From: AAA164-E04 sp964342825
Lineage (GTDB): Bacteria; Verrucomicrobiota; Verrucomicrobiia; Limisphaerales; AAA164-E04
Assembly: GCA_964342825.1 (NCBI GenBank)
Contig: CAYFHO010000002.1
Span: 161,339-225,338, forward strand
Length of the DNA: 64,000 bases
Reading direction: 5' to 3'
The translations under genes were made by a program, and so were the position numbers. Under the pieces are notes generated by a model. The model was not told the origin of the DNA. It searched no databases and saw only the letters and a list, made by a program, of their open reading frames with translations. Shown here one piece after another: positions 27,232 to 35,359 of this stretch (its first letter is position 1; every line of letters starts with the position of its first letter).

Positions 27232-27657
27232 TCAGTTAGACAACGACTGGTTTACGGCATAGTCGGATGCATTGATGGCGACAAATTGGGCCCCAACATG
27301 ATTATCCCTGTTCAGAATAATTGGCCCCTTCAAATTTGCAGTTGCAGATCCTCCTTCGTGAAGAGTAACGATGTTGAACATCATCAAACTTTCTGCATTT
27401 TGAATTTGAAGCAGAGAAAGGTCTTCCTTGGATAGATCTGGATTGTAATTAGGAAAACATGGAATAGATGGAACCATTAAGAAGGATAGCTCAGGCCCCT
27501 CAAGCATCTGAAGCCAGTAGTAGGGTGAATCATTATCTATTCTTAATAGACGGTAATTCTTCACACCTTCAAATCCCAATATTCCATGTGGAAAACGAAA
27601 CTCTTCTTGTGATGCGACCTTTCGTTCGGTCTGTGCTTCAGTATGGACAGCGTTCAT
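27232..27657 (-). CDS. fliW: Flagellar assembly factor FliW
   Basis: 141 residues. 'FRFPHGILGFEGVKNYRLL' and 'MMFNIVTLHEGGSATANLKGPIILN' match FliW, the protein antagonist of CsrA that also binds flagellin. The start is backed by a strong GAGGGGGG Shine-Dalgarno. It lies 29 bases upstream of csrA on the same strand. The trio fliW-csrA-flagellin is the homeostasis switch known from Bacillus and Campylobacter. Confidence 0.95.
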   Translation of the reverse strand: MNAVHTEAQTERKVASQEEFRFPHGILGFEGVKNYRLLRIDNDSPYYWLQMLEGPELSFLMVPSIPCFPNYNPDLSKEDLSLLQIQNAESLMMFNIVTLHEGGSATANLKGPIILNRDNHVGAQFVAINASDYAVNQSLSN

Positions 27658-27671
27658 GACATTCCCCCCTC

Positions 27672-27687
27672 AGCATGCAGCGTACCA
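27672..27687 (-). promoter_or_regulatory. Weak sigma54-like element before fliW
   Basis: Reading the minus strand, TGGTACGCTGCATGCT has GG and GC separated by ten bases, as in sigma54 promoters, and resembles the element at fliR. The predicted start (near 27661) would leave only about four leader bases and exclude the good fliW Shine-Dalgarno, so this may be coincidental. Confidence 0.3.
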
Positions 27688-28131
27688 GAATTCTCGAAGG
27701 CCAATTCAACAACAATTTGCTAAAGAGCAAAACAAGCTTGTCCACTTATTTTGTAAATATGTTTAATTACCTACTCTCCTATGTTTTATGAGATTTTAGT
27801 TAATTTGTTTTATAATTTTTTAATTAACCTTATTTAAAGAATCACAAAGAGAATCTGGCTACTAATCATCGCTCAATTAAAATGAAAAGCATGGAATATA
27901 TTGCCCCTAGACACTAGAACGCATGTGCCGGCATCTAGGAAAAGATGGACATTTTTGCCTGCATTGATTCATGACAGAAATGGGAAATAATTTCCTACAA
28001 GGGATGGAGGATCCTCAGCTTTGTTTAAAACTTTTTAAGCAAAGAATATCCTATAAATCCCTTTAAAGTGGCTAATTTAGATTCCCCATGACGAATTATG
28101 GAATGGGGTTACATGTTGGATCCAATATCAG
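27688..28131. promoter_or_regulatory. Divergent fliW/flgB control region with inverted repeats
   Basis: No gene seen in this very A/T-rich spacer. It contains several inverted repeats 90-230 bases upstream of the flgB sigma54-type element: CCTAGA/TCTAGG (27906-27939), GGAAAT-A-ATTTCC (27983-27995), GAGGATCCTC (28007-28016) and a ten-pair stem CTTTGtTTAA/TTAAgCAAAG (28019-28044). Sigma54 activators bind dyad enhancers at about this distance, so one of these could be the site for the NtrC-type protein at 57526. Confidence 0.4.
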
Positions 28132-28147
28132 TGGCATACCTTTTGCT
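28132..28147 (+). promoter_or_regulatory. Sigma54 promoter of the main flagellar operon
   Basis: TGGCATACCTTTTGCT: TGGCA and TTGCT with GG and GC separated by ten bases, close to the consensus TGGCAC-N5-TTGCA. Transcription would begin near 28158, about 20 bases before flgB. The very similar TGGCACACCTTATGCT lies before flgF, and an NtrC-type activator is encoded in the window. Confidence 0.75.
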
Positions 28148-28177
28148 TGGATGAATTCAACTTAAGAAAGATTCATC

Positions 28178-28558
28178 ATGATCGAAGGGATGTTCAACCA
28201 AACCAATTATGTTGCGACCAAAAAAATGATGGATGCAACCATTCTCAGGCAAGAAGCCTTAGCCAGCAATATCGGCAATGTCGAAACCCCAGGTTATCAA
28301 CGAATGGACGTGTCTGAAGACTTTAAAGGTCAGTTTGCCAAAGCCATTGCAGAGGGTGGAATCGACTCGCTCAAGGGGCTCAAACCAAACCTGGAAGTTG
28401 ATTCTACCGCAGTCGCAAGAGATGAAACAGGAAACACGGTGGATCTTGAATCCGAGGTGCTCAAGTTGAGCGAAAACCAGATTGCCCATCAATTAGAATC
28501 AAAAATTGTCACCGGTGCCCTGGCCAAACTTCGATTAGCCATTACCGGACGGCCCTAA
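28178..28558 (+). CDS. flgB: Flagellar proximal rod protein FlgB
   Basis: 126 residues. The 'RQEALASNIGNVETPGYQRMDV' segment is the N-terminal rod/hook signature, and the C-terminus is a helical D0 segment. FlgB forms the base of the rod next to the MS ring and export gate. First gene of the long plus-strand operon, about 30 bases after the sigma54-type element; flgC follows after 24 bases. Confidence 0.95.
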   Translation: MIEGMFNQTNYVATKKMMDATILRQEALASNIGNVETPGYQRMDVSEDFKGQFAKAIAEGGIDSLKGLKPNLEVDSTAVARDETGNTVDLESEVLKLSENQIAHQLESKIVTGALAKLRLAITGRP

Positions 28559-28582
28559 TCATTTAATTAAGGAGTTTACACC

Positions 28583-29017
28583 ATGATAAGAGTCATGCCA
28601 GGAGCCGACACGACTGTTTCCGCACTGAATGCGGAACGAATGCGGCTTGAAGTAATTTCTCAAAACATAGCCAACGCTAACGTGACCAAGACCCCCGAGG
28701 GAGGTGCCTACAAGCGCAAAGAGGTGGTGTTCGAATCTGTTCTCAACAATGCAATTCATTCGAATAACGGAAACACTCAATCACCAATGATGGTAAAGGT
28801 GGGCAGAGTCGAGACAGATGAAACACCAGGGCTTACCATTAATGACCCTGATCATCCCGATGCGGATGAAGAGGGCAATGTCACTCTTTCAAATGTCAAT
28901 ATACACGAAGAAATGGTGGATATGATCATGGCCTCTCGAGCCTATGAAGCCAATTTATCTGCAATTAAATTTGCAAGAAGTATGGCAGTGCAAACGTTGA
29001 GCATTGGTCGAAAATAA
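28583..29017 (+). CDS. flgC: Flagellar proximal rod protein FlgC
   Basis: 144 residues. 'RMRLEVISQNIANANVTKTPEGGAYKRKEVVFE' in part and the C-terminal 'HEEMVDMIMASRAYEANLSAIK' are typical of FlgC. AAGGAG lies before the ATG. It follows flgB and precedes fliE, the conserved order for the proximal rod. Confidence 0.96.
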   Translation: MIRVMPGADTTVSALNAERMRLEVISQNIANANVTKTPEGGAYKRKEVVFESVLNNAIHSNNGNTQSPMMVKVGRVETDETPGLTINDPDHPDADEEGNVTLSNVNIHEEMVDMIMASRAYEANLSAIKFARSMAVQTLSIGRK

Positions 29018-29042
29018 TAACTGAATAGTTAAGGAGTTTTCA

Positions 29043-29450
29043 ATGGATGGTATAAGTCAAACAGGTGGTTTCATGGATTCTGCGATGAAAATCGCAAATC
29101 AAGTGGCCAAACAAAACGGTGAGCAACCCAATTCCATTCTACCACCATCCATGCTTGAGCAGGCGGAACAAATTACACAATCCCTTTCCGCCAATCAGAA
29201 CCTTCAGACCACCCAGACAGGCGAAGCCGGAACCAGCTTTGCCAATATGCTTAAAAATCTCGCGCAGGATGTTTCCATTAAAAGCGCGCAAGCTGGCCAA
29301 GCTGTCCAGGGTGTACTGGCGGGAGAGGGAGTTCCACTTCATCAGGCTGTTATCGCTGCCGAAGAAGCTAGTGTTTCATTTCAATTGATGGTCGAGGTAA
29401 GAAACAAGCTGCTGGAGTCCTATCAGGAGCTGATGCGGATGCAGGTATAA
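29043..29450 (+). CDS. fliE: MS-ring/rod junction protein FliE
   Basis: 135 residues, somewhat longer than usual because of an extended N-terminal half. The C-terminal region 'AGEGVPLHQAVIAAEEASVSFQLMVEVRNK' (in part) is the conserved FliE helix that links the MS ring to the rod. AAGGAG precedes the ATG, and the gene lies between flgC and fliF as usual. Confidence 0.93.
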   Translation: MDGISQTGGFMDSAMKIANQVAKQNGEQPNSILPPSMLEQAEQITQSLSANQNLQTTQTGEAGTSFANMLKNLAQDVSIKSAQAGQAVQGVLAGEGVPLHQAVIAAEEASVSFQLMVEVRNKLLESYQELMRMQV

Positions 29451-29468
29451 AGGAATGGATAAGCCTCT

Positions 29469-31082
29469 ATGATGCAGCAAATCAAACAATTGGGTGATCA
29501 ATTACTCGGTATTTGGAAACAGCTGGGACTGAACCAACGCATTATTGTAACCGCAACCGGTGTCGGTATTTTCGGTGCACTGCTGGGAATCGCGTATTGG
29601 TCTGGGCAAACCCAATACTCATTGCTGTACGGTAATCTTTCTCTCAAAGAGGTCGATAACATTCAAAATCAATTGGATGCGAAATCCATTCCTCACAAAG
29701 TGGGGCACCAAGGTAATTCAATTTTAGTTCCGACGGATCAAGTACACACGGCTCGAATTTATCTCGCAGGAAAAGGACTGCCAAATAACAGCGAGAAAGT
29801 TGGGTTGGAGATTTTTGATCGGCCCTCCTTTGGGCTGAGTAACATGCAGCAACGAGTCAACCACACTCGCGCCATCCAGGGCGAACTCGCAAAAACCATT
29901 TCAAGAATGGATGGGGTGGAAGCCGCAGACGTGATGGTTGTCATGCCCGAAAATAAATTATTTGCTGACAATCAATCCCAATCCTCTGCTTCTGTTTTCC
30001 TCAAAACTTCCGGAGGGGCACAACTTGGAAAAGAACAAGTACGAGCTATTCAGTTTTTCGTTGCCAATGCGGTGGAGGGACTGTCTGCGGAAAGAGTTTC
30101 CGTAACCAATTCCAAAGGAGAACTACTCAGCGAGGAGCCAGGAGACGACACAAATAATTTCATGTCTGATCGACAATTGGAATCTCGACGTAACCTCGAA
30201 GCCTACCTGTCACACAAGGCTGAAGATATGCTCACCACAGTCCTCGGCCCGGGAAATGCAATAGTCCGTGTTTCGGCAGAAATTAATCGTGACACAATTA
30301 CTAGAACAGACATCACCTATGATGCCGAAACTATTCCGAGAACCTCAACTGAAACCATAGAAACCACCTCAACCCAGGCAACTGATTCCAGTTTGTTTTC
30401 AGGAGGAACCAACAATACAAACGCTCCGGTAACTGCCCCGGAGATGAAACTCACGGAAAGAACAACCAAAGAAAATGAATTCGCAGTCGGTTCAAAAACC
30501 AATGATATAGTGCAAGTTGCCGGGGGAATCAAATATGTCACAGCAGCAGTCTTTGTCGCAAAAAAGAAAGAAACTCAGGAAGACGGGAAAGTAGCATACA
30601 TTGACCGTGACCAGTCCGAACTTCAAAGCATCGAAAGAATAGTCAGTCGCGCTCTGGGTATTACCAACACAGTTGAGCAATTGACGGTCGAACAATTTGT
30701 CTTTCATGAAAACGAAAATGCCTATCATCTCCAACAGTTTGAAAGGCAGATGCGAAATACCTCTTGGATGAGGATTGGAAAACAGATCGGTTACCTGACT
30801 TTGACGCTGGCCATTCTTTGGGCTTTTGTCAGGGCATTCAACAAAACGCCGATTGAATCGATTCCATTAGGAGTACCTTTGGAAGAAATAGGTAATTTCC
30901 CCGAAACGGACAAAGGAAACGGGACCGCTCCCCGACGAAAGCGTTCCAGCTTCTCCATTCATGAACCAGGCCCACCCGACGAGCGAATCGAATTGATGAA
31001 TCGATTGATTAAAGATCATCCCCAAAATATGACGCATGCCATCCAGTCATGGCTGCAGGAAGAAAATGGTAAAAGCAATTAA
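29469..31082 (+). CDS. fliF: MS-ring protein FliF
   Basis: 537 residues with a membrane helix near 24-44, the periplasmic ring-building domains ('YSLLYGNLSLKEVDNIQNQL', 'GVEAADVMVVMPE'), a Ser/Thr-rich segment around 280-330, a second membrane helix near 440-458 and a short cytoplasmic tail that binds FliG ('LIKDHPQNMTHAIQSWL'). It forms the MS ring in the inner membrane. Its end overlaps fliG by 17 bases. Confidence 0.97.
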   Translation: MMQQIKQLGDQLLGIWKQLGLNQRIIVTATGVGIFGALLGIAYWSGQTQYSLLYGNLSLKEVDNIQNQLDAKSIPHKVGHQGNSILVPTDQVHTARIYLAGKGLPNNSEKVGLEIFDRPSFGLSNMQQRVNHTRAIQGELAKTISRMDGVEAADVMVVMPENKLFADNQSQSSASVFLKTSGGAQLGKEQVRAIQFFVANAVEGLSAERVSVTNSKGELLSEEPGDDTNNFMSDRQLESRRNLEAYLSHKAEDMLTTVLGPGNAIVRVSAEINRDTITRTDITYDAETIPRTSTETIETTSTQATDSSLFSGGTNNTNAPVTAPEMKLTERTTKENEFAVGSKTNDIVQVAGGIKYVTAAVFVAKKKETQEDGKVAYIDRDQSELQSIERIVSRALGITNTVEQLTVEQFVFHENENAYHLQQFERQMRNTSWMRIGKQIGYLTLTLAILWAFVRAFNKTPIESIPLGVPLEEIGNFPETDKGNGTAPRRKRSSFSIHEPGPPDERIELMNRLIKDHPQNMTHAIQSWLQEENGKSN

Positions 31083-32148
31083 TCCGAATCAAGACACGAG
31101 ACGGCAACCGGGCACGGAAGGAGGTTCGGAATCAAATCTACCTTCACGAGTCTCCAGCATGAACAAGTTTCAGAAGCTGGCAGCCCTTCTTGTTATCTTG
31201 GGACCAGAAAATGCTGCAGGCGTGCTGAAAAGCCTGGCGGATACCACGGTCGAATCGGTGGTCGCTGAAATTTCCAATATGCGTCTGCTAAGTGCAGACG
31301 AACAGGAGGATATTTTAAAGGAGTTTGCGGGGCTCATTAGTCATGCAAGTTCATCACTGTCTGGTGGAATGCATATTGCCAAAGAAACTCTTGAAAGATC
31401 GGTGGGGCATTTCAAAGCTGCAAATGTTTTGGGTCGAATCTCCCCCACCCCATCGACCTCTGATTCGCTGAGCCATTTGCTGGATATGGAGCCGAGACAA
31501 CTTTTTAATTTGATCAAAAACGAGCAAGATCAAACCATCGCACTCATACTCAGTTATTTTCCAGCCGATCGAGCTGCAGATATTTCATCACGTTTAAGCG
31601 AAGAAAAACGCGTGCGAGTGCTTGAACGACTTGCAACTTTATCACCCACCCCTGCGGACATTGTGGAAAAAGTTGTCTGTGTCGTATTGGCCAAAGCCAA
31701 ACGAGTTGTTCCACAAACCATCAGTCACTCCGGAGGATTGCGTGCCGCAGCTGCCATGCTGAACGCGATGGACAAGACAGCAAGTCAGGGAATCCTCTCA
31801 ATCCTTGAAGAGAAAAATGCAGATCTTGGTGCGGCCATTAAACAAAAGATGTTTACCTTCGAAGATTTTATCCATCTGGATGCTCAAGATGTACAAAAAA
31901 TTCTTCGCGATGTGGATATGCGGGATTTGGCCATGGCACTCAAAGGAGCTTCAGAGGCACTTACCAACTTCATCCTTTCCTGCATGTCGAAGCGTGCCGC
32001 AGAGTCTGTCTCAGAGGAAATAGAATTTCTTACTTCCACCAAACCCAAGGAAATCGAGGCTGCACAATTGAGGATTATTGAATCCGCCCGTCGCCTTGAA
32101 AGTGATGAAGAAATTGACCTTTCCAATCTGCGAGGAGGTGGATCATGA
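31066..32148 (+). CDS. fliG: Flagellar motor switch protein FliG
   Basis: About 360 residues from the ATG at 31066, which has GGAAG just upstream; an earlier in-frame ATG at 31036 would lie further inside fliF. It has an extended N-terminus of about 30 residues before 'KLAALLVILGPENAAGVLKSL', then the armadillo-like middle and the C-terminal torque domain ('VQKILRDVDMRDLAMALKGAS', 'MSKRAAESVSEEIEFL'). FliG sits on FliF and meets MotA to generate torque. Its stop overlaps the fliH start (ATGA). Confidence 0.96.
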   Translation: MVKAINPNQDTRRQPGTEGGSESNLPSRVSSMNKFQKLAALLVILGPENAAGVLKSLADTTVESVVAEISNMRLLSADEQEDILKEFAGLISHASSSLSGGMHIAKETLERSVGHFKAANVLGRISPTPSTSDSLSHLLDMEPRQLFNLIKNEQDQTIALILSYFPADRAADISSRLSEEKRVRVLERLATLSPTPADIVEKVVCVVLAKAKRVVPQTISHSGGLRAAAAMLNAMDKTASQGILSILEEKNADLGAAIKQKMFTFEDFIHLDAQDVQKILRDVDMRDLAMALKGASEALTNFILSCMSKRAAESVSEEIEFLTSTKPKEIEAAQLRIIESARRLESDEEIDLSNLRGGGS

Positions 32149-32798
32149 AACCTCATACAGAATCCATTGAATGGACCGGTGCAAACATCCCAAACCAAAT
32201 CACAATCCTACAAACGGAAGACCACTGGGAGTCTGTGGTAGCACATTTTCGGAATGAACGGGATCATGATTGCAAACGCGTCAGTGAGGAAACTGAAAAA
32301 AATATTCGACGAAAGCTCACCGAAGAGCACCGCGAAAAAGCACTTCAGGTCCAGAGTCTTATCTCAGCTTTTGAAGAGGCCATACCAAGCGCATTTCAAG
32401 AAATGGAGCAGGCATTAACTCACATGGCCTGCACTCTAACTCGCAAATTAATTGCCGATGTCCCGGTGGATGCCGAGCGTATGCATGCGGTGATCTCACA
32501 GGCTCTGAATGAATTGGAGAACGAATCAGAAATTTCCATCATGATTCATCCTGATGACCTCGCTTTATTGAAAGAGGAATCTGGAGAAAATTTTGCTGCG
32601 ACCTTTTCAAAAGAAGGAAAGTTGGATTTCAAAACAGATCCTCACTTAACGCGTGGAGGTTGCTACATTACAACTCCATTTGGAGACTTTGATGCGACGG
32701 TGGAAACCAAATGGGAAAGGATTGAGTCCCTATTTCAAAAACAGATGGAATCCCATGGTTTGTTCAAAAGAAATCAATCCGAAAGGAAAGTTTCATGA
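32145..32798 (+). CDS. fliH: Flagellar export ATPase regulator FliH
   Basis: 217 residues, with a central coiled region and the C-terminal 'ISIMIHPDDLALLKEE' and 'GGCYITTPFGDFDATVETKWERI' segments typical of FliH/HrpE family proteins. It binds and controls the FliI ATPase and delivers it to the export gate. ATGA overlaps link it to fliG before and fliI after, so the three are translationally coupled. Confidence 0.92.
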   Translation: MKPHTESIEWTGANIPNQITILQTEDHWESVVAHFRNERDHDCKRVSEETEKNIRRKLTEEHREKALQVQSLISAFEEAIPSAFQEMEQALTHMACTLTRKLIADVPVDAERMHAVISQALNELENESEISIMIHPDDLALLKEESGENFAATFSKEGKLDFKTDPHLTRGGCYITTPFGDFDATVETKWERIESLFQKQMESHGLFKRNQSERKVS

Positions 32799-34159
32799 GT
32801 ACGGCATTGCCAACTCCCAAACTCAATCTTGCTCATTTCCTGTACTCGATGAGTGAAATAGAGTCGATCAACCCAGTGGCTCGTACGGGCAAGGTAGTCC
32901 GCGTAACTGGTTCTGTGGTCCAGTCCTCCGGCCCGCTTGCATCCATAGGAGATCTGTGCCGAATCAAGACACGCGACAATCAATTGGAAATCCTGGCTGA
33001 GGTGGTTGGTTTTCAAGATAAGAACGTTTTGCTCATGCCGTTCTCGGATATGGCCGGTGTACAACCAGGAAGTGCTGTAGTGAGTGAAGGCAGACCGCTA
33101 CAGGTACGAACGGGATTTGACTTGATGGGCCGTATTCTCAACAGCCTGGGGGAACCTATTGATGAACTGGGACCTGTTTGCGGCAACGGATTCACAACTT
33201 TAAAATCATCCCCTCCTCATCCAATGAGGCGTCATCGAATTCAACAGAGATTCCAAACAGGAATCAAGGTACTGGACACCTTCATTCCATGCGGAATCGG
33301 ACAACGACTGGGAATCTTTGCAGGCAGCGGTGTTGGAAAATCCACTTTGCTGGGAATGATCGCAGGTCATGCTGAAGCAGATGTCAATGTCATCGCTTTG
33401 ATCGGTGAACGTGGTCGAGAATTGAGAGAATTTGTTGAACGAGATCTTACTCCTGAGGCACGTGAAAAATCTGTTATCGTGGTTGCTACCTCAGATGAAA
33501 CACCCATCATGCGATTAAAGGGTGCATACACAGCCATGGCCATTTCCGAATATTTTCGTGACCAGGGTTTGAAAGTATTGTTGATGATGGACTCTGTCAC
33601 TCGTTTTGCCATGGCTCAACGCGAAGTTGGACTTTCAGCTGGTGAATTACCTGCAACGAAAGGTTATCCACCCTCCGTATTCGCCATGCTTCCTCAACTT
33701 CTAGAACGAGCCGGAGCGGGTGAAACGGGATCCATTACAGGACTATTCACCGTTTTAGTGGAAGGCGACGATATGACCGATCCGGTGGCTGACCATGTTA
33801 GATCCATTCTGGATGGCCATATTGTTCTGAGCAGGGACCTGGCTTTTCGCAATCATTATCCTGCTGTGGACGTATTACACAGTGTTAGCAGGCTTTTCGG
33901 AGATTTAAGCGAAGGAAAAACACAGGATTGCGTATACAAAGCCCGCGAAGCCATGGCTGAATTCCATGAACACAGAGACATTCTTTCATTGGGAGCATAT
34001 AAAAAAGGTTCGAATAAAGAACTCGACCGAGCCATCCGCCTGAGGCCGGCTATCAATAATTTTTTAAAGCAGTCCGTGCATGAAGGATTTACGGTTGAAG
34101 AAAGCCATTCGCAACTTCAGAAAATATTTTCGGACAACTTTCATCCCGAGAGCAATTAA
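32795..34159 (+). CDS. fliI: Flagellum-specific export ATPase FliI
   Basis: 454 residues. Walker A 'GIFAGSGVGKST', 'GERGRELREFVERDL', Walker B 'VLLMMDSVTRFAMAQREVGL' and 'GEPIDELG' mark a FliI-type ATPase of the F1-beta family. It powers loading of export substrates. It overlaps fliH by four bases (ATGA) and precedes fliJ. Confidence 0.97.
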   Translation: MSTALPTPKLNLAHFLYSMSEIESINPVARTGKVVRVTGSVVQSSGPLASIGDLCRIKTRDNQLEILAEVVGFQDKNVLLMPFSDMAGVQPGSAVVSEGRPLQVRTGFDLMGRILNSLGEPIDELGPVCGNGFTTLKSSPPHPMRRHRIQQRFQTGIKVLDTFIPCGIGQRLGIFAGSGVGKSTLLGMIAGHAEADVNVIALIGERGRELREFVERDLTPEAREKSVIVVATSDETPIMRLKGAYTAMAISEYFRDQGLKVLLMMDSVTRFAMAQREVGLSAGELPATKGYPPSVFAMLPQLLERAGAGETGSITGLFTVLVEGDDMTDPVADHVRSILDGHIVLSRDLAFRNHYPAVDVLHSVSRLFGDLSEGKTQDCVYKAREAMAEFHEHRDILSLGAYKKGSNKELDRAIRLRPAINNFLKQSVHEGFTVEESHSQLQKIFSDNFHPESN

Positions 34160-34181
34160 CCATTACGACTGAATCAATGCC

Positions 34182-34625
34182 ATGAAACGATTTGTATTCA
34201 AACTAGATGGGATACTTCAAATGCGTAATCAACATGAACGCACAGCATCGAACAAACACGCAGCTGCCTTACGCGAGGTCAACGAATTAGTCGAAACAAT
34301 AGAAGCACTCAGGGCTGGATTATTACTGGAGCAGCGGCGGTATCAAGAATCTCTGGCTCAGCCGCAATCTGTCGCAACAATGAAAAATCTCCGAGCTGGT
34401 TGTGATTACTACGAGCAGAGAATTTTTGAAACAAGCAAGTCCCTGGCAAATGCAGAAATCGAGCTCGAAAAATGCAAAACTGAACTGACGTCCGCTCGCC
34501 GCGAACGCGAAGTCATGGAAAAATATAAGAATCGCCTTGCAGGGGCTCACGCACAGTTGGTTGACAAGGCTGATCAATCGTTCATGGACGAATTATCACT
34601 CCGAGGCATGAATCAATTTTCTTAA
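34182..34625 (+). CDS. fliJ: Flagellar export stalk protein FliJ
   Basis: 147 residues forming one long antiparallel coiled coil; 'FVFKLDGILQMRNQHERTAS' at the N-terminus and the size match FliJ, the stalk that links the FliI ring to FlhA. Called by fold, length and position after fliI, since FliJ sequences vary widely. Confidence 0.88.
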   Translation: MKRFVFKLDGILQMRNQHERTASNKHAAALREVNELVETIEALRAGLLLEQRRYQESLAQPQSVATMKNLRAGCDYYEQRIFETSKSLANAEIELEKCKTELTSARREREVMEKYKNRLAGAHAQLVDKADQSFMDELSLRGMNQFS

Positions 34626-34632
34626 GAATACC

Positions 34633-35256
34633 ATGAAAAAACTAATGGGCTCCAATCTGATACTGGTAATCATTGGTGGCCTGCTCTATTTGGGGGTCAC
34701 ATTCGGAATCATACTGGCCTCGATCGATTCTATCAAACCACGCCAGACGCAATCAGTTGATTCAAACCATCGACAAGCTGTCCTTGAAGGACCTTCCTGG
34801 GTTTATGTGAATCCAGATCTGGACGAGTTAATCATTGAGCTGAAAACCAAAAAAGAGCAGCTCAAACGCAAAGAAGAAGAACTCAAACTTTGGGAACTCC
34901 AGATTCAAAAGGAGATGGTCAATCTGCGGAGCATCACTAACAGGGTACACCTTTTACAAAACGATTTCGAAGAAACTGCAAATACTCTTTCAGACAGTGA
35001 GGAAGAAAACATTCGGAGATTGCTGAGTCTGTTTAAAACATTTCAACCCTCTCAAACAGCCTCCATTCTGGAACCCATGTCGGATGAAAAGATAGCCAAA
35101 ATATTCAGGCTATTAAAACCCTCCGAGGTAGGACCTATTGTTCAACTGTGGTTGGCCAATGGCGGAAAGGATGAGGAAAGGGTTCATAAAATCTTGCAGA
35201 TCTATCAGGGAATCATACCTGAAAAAGAAATTTCAAAATCCACAAACAACTCGTAA
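34633..35256 (+). CDS. MotE-like membrane-anchored coiled-coil protein
   Basis: 207 residues: one N-terminal membrane helix (about 9-30), a coiled coil (about 70-115) and a C-terminal domain with 'ASILEPMSDEKIAKIFRLLKPSEVGPIV', the MgtE-N-like motif of MotE/YlxF proteins. MotE is a periplasmic chaperone for MotC-type stator parts in other bacteria and is often encoded after fliJ. Its exact role here is inferred. Confidence 0.7.
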   Translation: MKKLMGSNLILVIIGGLLYLGVTFGIILASIDSIKPRQTQSVDSNHRQAVLEGPSWVYVNPDLDELIIELKTKKEQLKRKEEELKLWELQIQKEMVNLRSITNRVHLLQNDFEETANTLSDSEEENIRRLLSLFKTFQPSQTASILEPMSDEKIAKIFRLLKPSEVGPIVQLWLANGGKDEERVHKILQIYQGIIPEKEISKSTNNS

Positions 35257-35359
35257 GGGCACTTCACTCGGTTCTCATATAGAGATCAGCAAGTTTTCCC
35301 ATAGATGGGATTAACCTCGGTAACCATTCAGGAAACCGAGAATAACTATTCTATTCGTC
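35257..35359 (+). other. Hairpin-rich spacer before fliK
   Basis: Two inverted repeats lie between the MotE-like gene and fliK: TCCCAT-AG-ATGGGA (35297-35310) and CTCGGT with ACCGAG (35316-35340). No T-run, promoter or Shine-Dalgarno is clear. It may be an RNA processing or stability element within the operon. Confidence 0.3.
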
